This document shows positions 26,543 through 36,015 of a DNA stretch of 64,000 bases, piece after piece. A program made the translations under genes and the position numbers. Origin of the DNA: an uncultured Bacilli bacterium (GTDB lineage: Bacteria; Bacillota_I; Bacilli_A; RF39; UBA660); NCBI GenBank assembly GCA_934098515.1, contig CAKOOK010000006.1, positions 1 to 64,000 on the forward strand. The letters run 5' to 3'. Position 1 is the stretch's first letter. Each line of letters opens with the position of its first letter. Under the pieces are notes generated by a model. The model was not told the origin of the DNA. It saw only the letters and a program-made list of their open reading frames with translations, and did not search any database.

Positions 26543-27937
26543 ATGAATGTTTTTAAATATATTAATGATACTTTTAAAGATACCCCTGATTTAGTCAAAA
26601 GAAAGATTAAATACTCTTTTTCATCCGTACATATCTATTATATCGAAACAATTTGTTCCTCAGAGCAAGTTAATAATTTTATATTAAAAAATTTAACTAA
26701 TCCAAATAGTCACCGAAGATTTAAAGATATCATAGCTGGTCCTAACTTTAAAGAAATAAATCTAAATAAATTAGAGTTTTACTTATATAATGGTTTTACA
26801 GTTTTAGTCTATAGAAATAAAATTTATGCTATTGAAACAAAAGCTAGTTTAGATAGATCAGTTACTTCTCCACTAGTAGAACAAGATTTATACGGAGCTA
26901 AAGATGCCCTTTTAGAAAACTACCAAAAAAATATTGGTCTTATTAAAAGACGTCTAAAGTCTTCCCATTTAAAAACTAAGGAGTATAAACTTGGTAGGTT
27001 TACGCAGACATCTACTGGTGTCTTATATATAGATAATATTACAGATATGTCTCTTGTTAAAAGAGTTGATGCTTTACTTAATAAAATAGATACAGATTCA
27101 GTTATAGATGTTGGCGAATTAAAAAAATTTCTAACTATGGATAAAGGAAATGTTTTCCCACCTACTAAACTTACAGAAAGACCAGACGTGATTGTTAAGG
27201 CTTTACTTGATGGAAAACTAGTTATTGTAATGGATACATCACCATTTGCAATAATTTTACCAGCTGTACTAGCAGACTTTATTAACCCAATTAGTGATAA
27301 ATATTTATATCAAAGGAATGCAAATAATTTAAAAATTTTAAGAATGATATGTTTCTTCCTGACAATATTTACCCCAGCATTTTATATAGCAATTATTACA
27401 TATAACCAAGAAACAATACCAGCTTCGCTTCTTACTAATTTCATTACCCAAAATGAAGGTATCCCTTTTCCAGCCACAATTGAAACATTTTTTATGATTT
27501 TTATTTGTGAAATGCTTAGAGAAAGTGATATAAGGTTCCCCAGTAATTTCAGTTCTTCAATCAGCATATTAGGAGCACTTATTTTAGGAGATGCAGCAGT
27601 ATCTGCTAGTATTGTTAGTCCAATTATGATTATTATTACAGCACTTACCTTTATTTCCAGCATGATTTTTAGTAACGTTGAACTAAGTGGTGCTATTAGA
27701 ATATGGCGTTTTATAACAATGATTATATCTTCTTTTTATGGTCTTTATGGAGTAGCACTATCATTTATATTCTTTATTGTAAGTTTATCTAGTTATAGTT
27801 CTTTTGGTCTACCTTATACATTTCCAGTTGTACCATTTAGTCCTCCTTATTTAAAAGAAACCCTTTACGAAAGTGATATTCATGATAATAAAAAAAGAAG
27901 TCCATACTTAACTAAAAACATTAGAAAGCAGAGATAA
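26543..27937 (+). CDS. GerA-family spore germination receptor subunit A
   Basis: 464 residues. A soluble N-terminal half (ITDMSLVKRVDALLNKIDTD, ADFINPISD as in GerA/GerKA) is followed by about five membrane segments in the C-terminal half and FGLPYTFPVVPFSPPYLKE near the end, a GerA hallmark. The A subunit forms the nutrient-gated channel of the germinosome in the spore inner membrane. It heads a three-gene operon (A-C-B order as in gerK). Confidence 0.93.
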   Translation: MNVFKYINDTFKDTPDLVKRKIKYSFSSVHIYYIETICSSEQVNNFILKNLTNPNSHRRFKDIIAGPNFKEINLNKLEFYLYNGFTVLVYRNKIYAIETKASLDRSVTSPLVEQDLYGAKDALLENYQKNIGLIKRRLKSSHLKTKEYKLGRFTQTSTGVLYIDNITDMSLVKRVDALLNKIDTDSVIDVGELKKFLTMDKGNVFPPTKLTERPDVIVKALLDGKLVIVMDTSPFAIILPAVLADFINPISDKYLYQRNANNLKILRMICFFLTIFTPAFYIAIITYNQETIPASLLTNFITQNEGIPFPATIETFFMIFICEMLRESDIRFPSNFSSSISILGALILGDAAVSASIVSPIMIIITALTFISSMIFSNVELSGAIRIWRFITMIISSFYGLYGVALSFIFFIVSLSSYSSFGLPYTFPVVPFSPPYLKETLYESDIHDNKKRSPYLTKNIRKQR

Positions 27938-27938
27938 T

Positions 27939-28991
27939 ATGAAAAAACTACTAATTATAATATTTTGTTTACTCATTAGTGGATGTAATAATTATAGAGA
28001 ACTTAATAACATCGCAGTGGTCTCTGCCTTAGGAATAGATTATAAAGCCAATATGTATAATGTAAGCGTACTTGTTAAAGATAATGCTAAAAATGACGAA
28101 AATAAGACGAGTATTTACACCTATGAAGGCAAAAGTTTAGATGAAGCAATTAAAAAAATTGGTCTTCTTGCTTCCAAAACTTTGTATTTTATAGATTTCG
28201 ATGTATTAGTAATTAGTAAAAACGCAACTAGTAAACTTCAAAACATAATGGACTATCTTTCTAGAGACAGCAACGTTGGCGTAAACTTTTACATACTTTG
28301 CGATAACAATTTTGAAGATAGTTTTAAACTAATGCAGAACAAAGATAATGTCTATGGTGACTACGTTAAAGGAATCCTACAAGACAATTATAATAATATA
28401 GTTAGAATGAAATATATTCCATTCCTACAAAAATTCTTAAGTCCATACTACGACGTTATTATCCCAGTTGGCTATATCAATAATGATAATTATTTAATAG
28501 ATAAAGCCATAATCTTTAACAATAAAGAAGTTACTAGCACCATAGATTTTGAAAATATCCAAATATACAATATACTAAATAATAGTAATATGACCTATTT
28601 ATTTAATTCATCCATTAATAATAAAGAATTTACATTTAAAGGAATGAAAGTTAAAAGTAATATTAGTTATGATAATAAATTTATAATTGAAATAGATGCA
28701 AATGGTATATTAGATGAAATGAGTGATATTGATCTAAATAACAAAAAAAACATACAAGAAATAACTGACAATATTAATAAAGAAATTAGTGATAAAACTA
28801 AAGAGTTTACTGATAAACTTATTTTAAACAATAGTGATATACTAGGATTTAAGAAAATTTATTATAACAAAAAAAGAAGTAAACTTAAAAGTATAAACAA
28901 TATTGAATATGAAGTTAAAGTTAAAGTTAGTTTAAATCGTAAAGGACTTATATTTTATTCATTAGGGGGTGAATATGAAAAATCAAGATAA
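27939..28991 (+). CDS. Ger(x)C-family germination lipoprotein
   Basis: 350 residues with a lipoprotein signal peptide (lipobox LISG-C16) and the typical start of mature GerC (NYRELNNIAVVSALGID). The C-terminal domain has FTFKGMKVK and the usual alpha/beta pattern. GerC lipoproteins are peripheral receptor subunits. One bp separates it from the A gene; its end overlaps the B gene. Confidence 0.92.
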   Translation: MKKLLIIIFCLLISGCNNYRELNNIAVVSALGIDYKANMYNVSVLVKDNAKNDENKTSIYTYEGKSLDEAIKKIGLLASKTLYFIDFDVLVISKNATSKLQNIMDYLSRDSNVGVNFYILCDNNFEDSFKLMQNKDNVYGDYVKGILQDNYNNIVRMKYIPFLQKFLSPYYDVIIPVGYINNDNYLIDKAIIFNNKEVTSTIDFENIQIYNILNNSNMTYLFNSSINNKEFTFKGMKVKSNISYDNKFIIEIDANGILDEMSDIDLNNKKNIQEITDNINKEISDKTKEFTDKLILNNSDILGFKKIYYNKKRSKLKSINNIEYEVKVKVSLNRKGLIFYSLGGEYEKSR

Positions 28992-29919
28992 TTATGGTGC
29001 ACTTCAATTTATGCTTAGTCTTGCTTTATTTATGGGAGCAGGAATATCTAATTTACTCACAATAAGTAAAAGTGATGTTTGGATATGTATAATACTAGGA
29101 ACTATTTTTGGATTTATAATTCTTAAAATTTTTAGTAAATTAAATAACAAAGGACTTAAAATAACTTCTTATATTAGTAATATAGTAATACTATTTTTTG
29201 GTCTCTTTGGTACAACTAAATTAATATCTTCTGTTTATTTATCTAGCACTCCTAGTTATATTATTATGATACCTAACATACTACTTATTATATACACAGT
29301 AAAACAAGGTTTTAGCGCTTTTTTAAGAAGTACTAACACTTTATTTATCTTTCTTTTAATACTTATATTATCTACTGCTTTAATGCTTCTTCCAGGTATA
29401 GAAATAGATTACTTTAAACCAGTAATGACCAGTAAAATTAATAACATCCTCTTAGGAAGTCTAAGCTTTGCTATCACCATGACCCTCCCCATAGTATTAA
29501 TCCCTAACTTTAAAAAATACTATAAACCTAAATTTTATTTATACTCAGCAATTATATTATTCATCATAATAATATGTACATTTGGTAATTTAGGAGTAGA
29601 AATGAGTGCTTTATATAGATACCCTGAATATATAGTTTTAAAAAGAATATCTGCCCTTAACTTTATTGATAACGTAGAAAACATTCTTTTTATAATATGG
29701 ATTATTATAGGGTTTACATCTTCTACTATGAGCTCACTTAATATCAAAAAACTTTATGGAAATAAAGTGTTTTATATATCAATAATTAGTCTTTATTTAT
29801 TAATTAGTTTTTGGCTCATTGATAGTTATAAAGTAATAGAATTTCTAGCTAAACATTATTTAGCAATACTTACATCTATTATGATAATACTTTTATTAAG
29901 TAAAATAAAAAAGAACTAG
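28975..29919 (+). CDS. GerB-family germination receptor transporter subunit
   Basis: About 314 residues (usual about 365) with roughly ten hydrophobic segments of the APC-like transporter fold; it binds the germinant in known receptors. The start is the ATG at 28975, 6 nt after GGGGG. It begins QDNYGALQFMLSLALFMGAG, typical of the family. It overlaps the C gene by 17 bp and ends in a bidirectional terminator. The shorter length suggests fewer loops rather than a visible break. Confidence 0.88.
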   Translation: MKNQDNYGALQFMLSLALFMGAGISNLLTISKSDVWICIILGTIFGFIILKIFSKLNNKGLKITSYISNIVILFFGLFGTTKLISSVYLSSTPSYIIMIPNILLIIYTVKQGFSAFLRSTNTLFIFLLILILSTALMLLPGIEIDYFKPVMTSKINNILLGSLSFAITMTLPIVLIPNFKKYYKPKFYLYSAIILFIIIICTFGNLGVEMSALYRYPEYIVLKRISALNFIDNVENILFIIWIIIGFTSSTMSSLNIKKLYGNKVFYISIISLYLLISFWLIDSYKVIEFLAKHYLAILTSIMIILLLSKIKKN

Positions 29920-29946
29920 TTAAAAGTTATTCTAGTTCCATTTTTT
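29903..29946. terminator. Bidirectional terminator between gerB-like gene and arcC
   Basis: GAACTAG / CTAGTTC stem with T-rich tracts on both sides; both convergent stop codons lie at or in the stem. Confidence 0.8.
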
Positions 29947-30848
29947 CCTTCTAGGGCATTTGCTGCTTCATCTAAACTTGTAATAATTGCAATTTTGTTT
30001 GGACTATCTACAAACTTAAGACAAGCCTCTACTTTAGGAAGCATACTTCCTTTTGCAAACTCACCAGCCTCAATATATTTTTTAGCTTCTTCAATTGTCA
30101 TTGTATCAATCTCTTTTTCATTACTTTTTTTATAGTTTAGTAATACTTTAGGAAGTGTTGTTAAAATTAGAAGCGTACTTGCATCAATATTTCGTGCTAG
30201 AAGAGATGATGTCATGTCTTTATCAATAACAGCATCTATTCCAGTATATCCACCTTTTTGAAGCACTACAGGAATACCGCCACCACCACATGCAATTACA
30301 ACAACATTTTGATGCATTAGCTTTTTAATAGCATTTAATTCAAGAATCTTGATTGGCTCTGGAGAAGGCACCACCCTTCTATATCCTCTCTTGGCATCTT
30401 CGACCATGGTGTATCCTTTTTCTTTATTTATTCTTTCAGCATCTTCCTTTGTATAAAAAGGACCAATTGGTTTAGTTGGATTATTAAATGCAGAATCATT
30501 TTTATCTACTTCTACTTCAGTAATAATACACGCACAATCTTTTTTTATTTTATTAATATAAAGTTCTTTAGAAATTGCTCTTCCTAAGTGATAACCGATG
30601 TATCCCTCACTCATCGCTCCACATTCAGCAAAAGGCATTTCCGGTAAATTATCTGAAATATTACCAGCATGCATAGCTAAAGATATCATACCTACTTGAG
30701 GTCCATTACCATGACTTATTACAACATCATAACCTTTTTTAATTATCTTTATAATACTTTTAGCAGTTATTTTACAATTATTAATTTGTTCTTCTGGAGA
30801 GTTTCCTAAAGCATTGCCTCCTAGAGCAATAACAATTTTATTATTCAT
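29916..30848 (-). CDS. arcC: Carbamate kinase
   Basis: 310 residues from the ATG at 30848 behind AAGGAAAG. Signatures: IVIALGGNALG at the N-terminus, VISHGNGPQVG, VIACGGGGIPV, and AVIDKDMTSSLLA. It makes ATP from carbamoyl phosphate, the last step of the arginine deiminase pathway. It is not with arcA-arcB-arcD (61-64 kb) but 36 bp behind the terminator of the AAA+ operon. No promoter fits in that gap, so it probably depends on readthrough. Confidence 0.95.
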   Translation of the reverse strand: MNNKIVIALGGNALGNSPEEQINNCKITAKSIIKIIKKGYDVVISHGNGPQVGMISLAMHAGNISDNLPEMPFAECGAMSEGYIGYHLGRAISKELYINKIKKDCACIITEVEVDKNDSAFNNPTKPIGPFYTKEDAERINKEKGYTMVEDAKRGYRRVVPSPEPIKILELNAIKKLMHQNVVVIACGGGGIPVVLQKGGYTGIDAVIDKDMTSSLLARNIDASTLLILTTLPKVLLNYKKSNEKEIDTMTIEEAKKYIEAGEFAKGSMLPKVEACLKFVDSPNKIAIITSLDEAANALEGKNGTRITFN

Positions 30849-30865
30849 ATCTTTCCTTTCTAAGA

Positions 30866-30885
30866 GAAAAAGCACATTTGTGCTT
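30866..30885 (-). terminator. Intrinsic terminator between the AAA+ operon and arcC
   Basis: Minus-strand AAGCACA / TGTGCTT stem with a 2-3-nt loop and five T, overlapping the stop of the repeat-protein gene. The T tract is modest, so partial readthrough is plausible. Confidence 0.75.
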
Positions 30886-32167
30886 ATAATTCTACATCAA
30901 TCTTACCCTGGAACGTTTTACCTTGATCTTCATTTTGAGCAGTGCCAGTACCCTGTAATTTAAACGTCATCGTATATTTATGAGTAACCCTAGGCGCTAT
31001 AATAACATCCTGTGCAATATAACTAGTTCCCTTTGGTACAGTTTGATACTGAATATTAATTCCACCATTTGTACCATCAAGTTTATATTTAAGATTACTT
31101 GTAACAAAAGTATTTGTATCTACTTGAATCTTTAAACTATATTTAATAGCAACTGTACTTAAGTTTTCTATATAAAAGACTTTTGTTGGATATAACGGTG
31201 GCATTCCCGGTTGATCATCTGGATACAAATTATCAATTTCAAGTTTACCACCATCTACAAAGTTAAGCATTAATGTTGGCGTTGATGCATCAGTATCTCC
31301 ATTACCGGTTTGATCCTTATTTGGTTTTCCAGGATTAATATTACCATTATTATCAATTACACCATCTTCTGGTTTAATACAACTTAGGTCACATTTATTA
31401 TCACCATCTGTATCACACATAAGATCACATTTGCCATCACCATCAATATCTAAATTTAAATCTGGAATACCATCATTATCAGTATCAATATTAATATCAG
31501 GTACACCATCTCCATCTAAATCAATGTTTATTTCAGGCCATCCATCTCCATCAGTATCACAATTTATACGACACTCTTTAGGATTTTTAGTAGCATCATT
31601 TACCAAGTTAAAATCAGCAAAACCATCATTATTAGTATCAATATTAAATACTGCCTTTAAATTATGCCTATAATCTATATTTAATTCTGGCTTACTATCT
31701 CCATTAGTATCAATATTAATATCAGCCTTTCCATCATTATCTAAGTCAATATTAATATCAGCAATACCATCACCATCAATATCCTTATTAAGTCCAATAA
31801 GACTTACATACTTTACACCATAATAAGTTGCTCCAATAAGTGCAAAGCAGAATAACCAAATTAGAAAGATTAATAATCCAATAGGTATTGGTTTCTTCTT
31901 AACAACATCAAATGATAAAACTAATTTATCCTTAGTAACTTTTAAATTATATGGTAAGTATGTAAAATCATCTTTTGGATTCCAGGTAAGTCTTAAAACT
32001 TTCATTATATATTTACGATCAATTTTAAGACTATCACCATAAGCATCCTCTAGTATTTTTTGAATTTGTTCTTTTTGCTCTTTATCAGTTTTCTCATTAA
32101 ACTTAACTAAGTCAATCTCTTGTCTTTTAAAGTTTATTAACGGATTAGTTTTTTCTTTCTTACTCAT
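30884..32167 (-). CDS. Membrane protein with thrombospondin-3/dockerin-like Asp-rich repeats and C-terminal beta-sandwich
   Basis: 427 residues. A charged cytoplasmic region (1-94) precedes one membrane segment (95-119). About ten DxDxDG-type calcium-binding repeats follow (128-263; for example DIDGDGIADINI, DTDGDGWPEINI), with two cysteine-bearing repeats near 199-263. A Gly/Asn/Asp linker leads to a beta-sandwich (about 295-427) resembling the TasA-like domains elsewhere in the window. Topology puts the repeats outside. It ends the operon with an AAA+ ATPase and a DUF2357-like protein, 9 bp from the latter. Function unknown; a calcium-stabilised stalk is the simplest reading. Confidence 0.7.
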   Translation of the reverse strand: MSKKEKTNPLINFKRQEIDLVKFNEKTDKEQKEQIQKILEDAYGDSLKIDRKYIMKVLRLTWNPKDDFTYLPYNLKVTKDKLVLSFDVVKKKPIPIGLLIFLIWLFCFALIGATYYGVKYVSLIGLNKDIDGDGIADINIDLDNDGKADINIDTNGDSKPELNIDYRHNLKAVFNIDTNNDGFADFNLVNDATKNPKECRINCDTDGDGWPEINIDLDGDGVPDINIDTDNDGIPDLNLDIDGDGKCDLMCDTDGDNKCDLSCIKPEDGVIDNNGNINPGKPNKDQTGNGDTDASTPTLMLNFVDGGKLEIDNLYPDDQPGMPPLYPTKVFYIENLSTVAIKYSLKIQVDTNTFVTSNLKYKLDGTNGGINIQYQTVPKGTSYIAQDVIIAPRVTHKYTMTFKLQGTGTAQNEDQGKTFQGKIDVEL

Positions 32168-32176
32168 AAGAGCCTC

Positions 32177-33274
32177 CTATCTAAGTATAGAAATAGCTTT
32201 ATCAAAATGGGATCTATTATTTTCTAAGAAAGATTTATATATTCCCTTGATATTTGTTATTTGTTCTTCTTTATACTTTGTTGCTAATTTTATTTCTTTT
32301 TCAATTTCTTTCTTTAGGTCAATTTCATTTACATTAAATTTTCTTGCATACTTTCTTACTGATGAAATAATATCTGTACCAAATGATAATTTATCTTCAC
32401 CATCATTTTTAGTAGTATCTTCAAGCAAATTATAATTAAGATAGTAAGAAACCCCTAAATTTTGTTTTAAATTCTTATAATTTAAATCAGTTTCTTCTTC
32501 TTCCCTTTTTACAGGTTTTTCAATTTGATATTTTTCAAGGAATTCCCATAAAGCAAGAGCTTTTATAAAATTTTGTTCCTTTAAAATAACATTAGTTTTT
32601 CTAATTGGACTTCTAACTGGTGTAGCATTTGCCATAGTTTTCATAAACTTACTAGCCATGAACCCCTCAAGAACATCCTTAATATTTTTAATCTTTTCTT
32701 TTCTTTCAGCTATCAGTTTAGGATCCTCTTTAGAAACATCATCCTTATTAGCTGAAATACACATAGAGAAGTTAACATCTTCACCATTCATTTTAGTTTT
32801 AGCTTCATATGTTATTTTCTTCTCTTCCTTATTCTCTTGCTCCTCTTCTTCATATGTTAATTGATTTCTCAAGAAAACATATAAATTCGTAACAAGAGAA
32901 TAGATGAAACGATTCTCATACAAATCAATTGTTTCTTCCTTAAAAATATTTAATAACTTTAAAGGTTTAACCGTTCCATCTTCATCAACTTCTTGAATTA
33001 ACTGAGTATGAGTTGCTAAATGTTTAATAGATTCTTCAGACACTTTTTTAGTTTTTTCAATTGGAATAATATCCTCTTCCTGAGCAATAAATCTTCTTGG
33101 ATTACGAATAATATTATCTAAGTATGGAATAGATTCATTTAAAACATCTACCCACCCATAATCAATTGCTATCTTATTTATGCTTTTTTTAGCAGTTAAA
33201 GTACTATCAGTTTTTTTTAGAAAAAGTTCTAAATCATCTTTTGGAATATCTTTTACAAGTAAACTGAAATCCAT
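32177..33274 (-). CDS. DUF2357-like protein without a visible nuclease domain
   Basis: 365 residues. The segment ETIDLYENRFIYSLVTNLYVFL matches the ENRF motif of DUF2357, the N-terminal domain found in McrC-type partners of McrB ATPases. The later stretch SPIRKTNVILKEQNF also fits. In canonical McrC a PD-(D/E)xK nuclease follows; here I see no D...ExK pattern, only helical sequence. It lies 22 bp behind an McrB-like ATPase gene, the expected partner. No membrane segment. Confidence 0.55.
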   Translation of the reverse strand: MDFSLLVKDIPKDDLELFLKKTDSTLTAKKSINKIAIDYGWVDVLNESIPYLDNIIRNPRRFIAQEEDIIPIEKTKKVSEESIKHLATHTQLIQEVDEDGTVKPLKLLNIFKEETIDLYENRFIYSLVTNLYVFLRNQLTYEEEEQENKEEKKITYEAKTKMNGEDVNFSMCISANKDDVSKEDPKLIAERKEKIKNIKDVLEGFMASKFMKTMANATPVRSPIRKTNVILKEQNFIKALALWEFLEKYQIEKPVKREEEETDLNYKNLKQNLGVSYYLNYNLLEDTTKNDGEDKLSFGTDIISSVRKYARKFNVNEIDLKKEIEKEIKLATKYKEEQITNIKGIYKSFLENNRSHFDKAISILR

Positions 33275-33296
33275 ATTAACAACTCCTTACTTTATA

Positions 33297-34796
33297 TTAT
33301 ATTGTCTTTTTAAGTCTTTCTAAGAATGCCTTACATTCAACCATTTTATTTTCACCAAATAATTCATCTAAGTAAGCTTCAAAGCCATCTATTTCATTAC
33401 GAATATATGCTAGATTTAATTGGTCAAATTTTCTTAAAATCTTGTTAGCAATTAGATAATCTACTGCAACAATTTCCTCACCACCACATGCAATATAAGC
33501 TGGAACAAAGTCTTTTAATTGTTTTACAATACGATTACCAAAAGCTAAACGGAAATGTTCAATTACATAGTCATCCATTTTAGCAATCTTATCCATTGTA
33601 GCATCACTTACTGGATGTTCTTTTCTAGCCTTATCAAATAATGATAAGAAGTACTTAGAAGTAATATCTAATGCCTCAGTTTGAGGAGCAACAAATGCTA
33701 CTCCCTTTGTATCAATATTAATTGGCATAGCACGGTCATAAACCTTATCAGTAATCATAAATGTTGAGTCATCATTATTAATTGTACCAATATACCACAT
33801 ATTATCTGGAATTTGTAAACGACCATTATCAATCAATTTAGGATCATTATCCCAAGCATTAGGAACAAGCTCTAATACCCATTCATCAGTACTAGGTAAT
33901 TCTAGAATTGATAACATTTGTGCAAAGTAATATTCAACACGTGAAATATTCATTTCATCTAGCAATGTAATAAAAATCTTTGGATTGTATTTTGCCTCAT
34001 ACATTTTAGTTAAAACTTCAGTTTCATTAAAACGCTTAGTAAATTCGTTGAAGTAACCAAATAGTTCAGTACTATCTCTCCATGATGGTTGAACACTAGC
34101 GATTACTGCTTCATTTTTAATAAAGTTACCAAAAGCATAAGCAAGTGATGTTTTACCAGTACCAGAAATACCTTGTAAAATAATAAGTCTATTTGAAGCA
34201 AATGATGCAATATATAATCTTATTAAATCAATTGAATAATATAATTTCATTTGACTAGCTGAATAATTTCTAAATGCTTCACATAATTTATCAAGCGTTA
34301 TTGTTTCATGTAAATCAGGAGCCACATAATCTTTATATTTTTCATCAATTTGAGTAAGTTTAAAAAATCTACTTTCTCCTTCATTTAATTTATTAACAAT
34401 ATTACCATCTTCATCATATTCTACACCAGAATCAGGACTTGCCATTTCCATATATTTTTGATTTTCATTTCTTAAACGAACTACGTCATTATTTAAACTC
34501 TCTATTTCTTCAACCATTTTTTCATGATGAGACACATTATGACGCCATTTAATAATTCTTCTTACTAATAAGAAAATTAATAAAGCAATTACGGCAAATA
34601 ACACTATCAATGCAAGCACCGCTAAAATTACAATAACTACACTAGCCCCCTTTTCTTGATATTCTTTGATAGTATCAAAGTATGTTGCAATATTAAATAT
34701 TTTTACAATAGCAGCACCTATTGCTTTAAAAAATGCCACTAATCCGCCAAAAAATGGCTCCAAAAATTTTAGAAAAAACTCTCCGTTAATTCCCAT
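33297..34796 (-). CDS. Membrane-anchored McrB-like AAA+ ATPase
   Basis: 499 residues. A hydrophobic/amphipathic N-terminus leads into a strong membrane segment (about 52-80) and a coiled coil (about 90-118). The AAA+ module has Walker A GISGTGKTS (209-217), Walker B IFITLLDEMN (274-283), the sensor region GTINNDDS (337-344) and DR at 354-355. WRDSTELFGYFNEF and the LDEMN box are of McrB/MoxR type. McrB ATPases normally drive a McrC nuclease; this one is tethered to the membrane. It is co-transcribed with an unknown protein, a DUF2357-like protein and a calcium-repeat membrane protein. Confidence 0.8.
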   Translation of the reverse strand: MGINGEFFLKFLEPFFGGLVAFFKAIGAAIVKIFNIATYFDTIKEYQEKGASVVIVILAVLALIVLFAVIALLIFLLVRRIIKWRHNVSHHEKMVEEIESLNNDVVRLRNENQKYMEMASPDSGVEYDEDGNIVNKLNEGESRFFKLTQIDEKYKDYVAPDLHETITLDKLCEAFRNYSASQMKLYYSIDLIRLYIASFASNRLIILQGISGTGKTSLAYAFGNFIKNEAVIASVQPSWRDSTELFGYFNEFTKRFNETEVLTKMYEAKYNPKIFITLLDEMNISRVEYYFAQMLSILELPSTDEWVLELVPNAWDNDPKLIDNGRLQIPDNMWYIGTINNDDSTFMITDKVYDRAMPINIDTKGVAFVAPQTEALDITSKYFLSLFDKARKEHPVSDATMDKIAKMDDYVIEHFRLAFGNRIVKQLKDFVPAYIACGGEEIVAVDYLIANKILRKFDQLNLAYIRNEIDGFEAYLDELFGENKMVECKAFLERLKKTI

Positions 34797-34812
34797 ATCT
34801 TCTTCATCCCTT

Positions 34813-35949
34813 CTAATCTACGAGTAAACGTGAATCTGTAACAATTCCATCAAACTCTTCTTTTATTATATTAATATCTAAGCTTTTCCATTTAGATATA
34901 ATATTCTTATTATTATCATAAAACTCTTTACTAACTAAATAATTACGAGTACCATCTAAGATTTTACCAGACGTTGCTGCACTATTACGACTACAATATA
35001 AATAGAACTCTAATTTATTTTTATTTAATAGATTTATTATTTCTTTAGTCGCTTCACTATAGTTAATTAAAATTTTAATATATTTATATAACTTATTATT
35101 TTTATATAATAACTTAAGTTCTTTAATATTCTTTTCATTATCAAAGAAACTTTTTCTTAATGGCAAAAAAATTGTTTTTAATGGTCTTCTTACCGAAAAT
35201 AATTTAAGTTCACTTGATACTACTAAATTTGCACTTATTAAAGCAAAAGCATCATCAACTCCTAAATTATCATAGATATCTTTTACTGCATATTCATCAT
35301 ACTTATTTAGGTTAGGTATGCGGTAGTTATACTGCGCTAGATAATACACATTTTCTTTAGATATATCTATATATTTATTAAATGAACTAATACTAGTTAA
35401 ACTTTCAAAGAACTTTCTTTCTCTTTTAACATTTTCTTTTATTTTAACAAGTAGTTTATTAGTTTCTTTTTTACCATCATCAATTAAACTAATATATTTA
35501 ACCTTATTTGCTTCATTAATTGCATTTGTACAAAGTGTACTATAATTATTTTGATTTTTAGTAAATGGACTAGTTAACACATCTAGTGTATTTGCTATCT
35601 TTAAAATAAAACTTGCTAGAACAATACTTTCTTTATAGGTCCCTATATTTAAAACCATACTCTTACTTATAAGATAATTTATTACACTCATAACTTCATT
35701 TTCCAGTTCAAAATTTGAAATTTCTTTCTCATTTAAGAAACCTTTTACTAAGTATTTATTTAATGGAATACCCTCTATATATCTACTTAAATAATCTTTT
35801 ATAACAAAAGGCCAAAAATCATTACGAAGTTTTTGATTATTAAATAATTTATTTTCTTTTATTCCAATAATTTTACTCAGAGCTAAGGTATATTCGTTTA
35901 ATGTTCGTACTTTATAATCATAGTAAGAACTATATAAATCGCATATCAT
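34813..35949 (-). CDS. Unknown protein, first gene of the McrB-like operon
   Basis: 378 residues, mostly helical and Lys/Asn/Leu-rich, with no signal peptide, membrane segment or coiled coil of note. Near the C-terminus are SRNSAATSGKILDGTRNYLVS and a final DGIVTDSRLLVD, vaguely like DUF4357, but the match is too weak to name. It is 16 bp upstream of the ATPase gene and has its own promoter, so it is very likely part of the same complex or pathway. It could supply target recognition, though nothing shows this. Confidence 0.6.
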   Translation of the reverse strand: MICDLYSSYYDYKVRTLNEYTLALSKIIGIKENKLFNNQKLRNDFWPFVIKDYLSRYIEGIPLNKYLVKGFLNEKEISNFELENEVMSVINYLISKSMVLNIGTYKESIVLASFILKIANTLDVLTSPFTKNQNNYSTLCTNAINEANKVKYISLIDDGKKETNKLLVKIKENVKRERKFFESLTSISSFNKYIDISKENVYYLAQYNYRIPNLNKYDEYAVKDIYDNLGVDDAFALISANLVVSSELKLFSVRRPLKTIFLPLRKSFFDNEKNIKELKLLYKNNKLYKYIKILINYSEATKEIINLLNKNKLEFYLYCSRNSAATSGKILDGTRNYLVSKEFYDNNKNIISKWKSLDINIIKEEFDGIVTDSRLLVD

Positions 35950-35974
35950 CTAACCTACCTCTATTCTAATAAAA

Positions 35975-36003
35975 ATTATAACAAACTTGGTATTCTTTTG
36001 CAA
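35975..36003 (-). promoter_or_regulatory. Promoter of the McrB-like operon
   Basis: Minus-strand TTGCAA, 17-bp spacer, TATAAT, 25 bp before the first start codon. Confidence 0.8.
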
Positions 36004-36015
36004 TATGATAATCAT

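Noticed and set aside
31380..31800. Apparent tandem DNA repeat or CRISPR-like periodicity
   Set aside because: The periodicity comes from the Asp-rich protein repeats encoded there; units vary in sequence and spacing and have no unique spacers.
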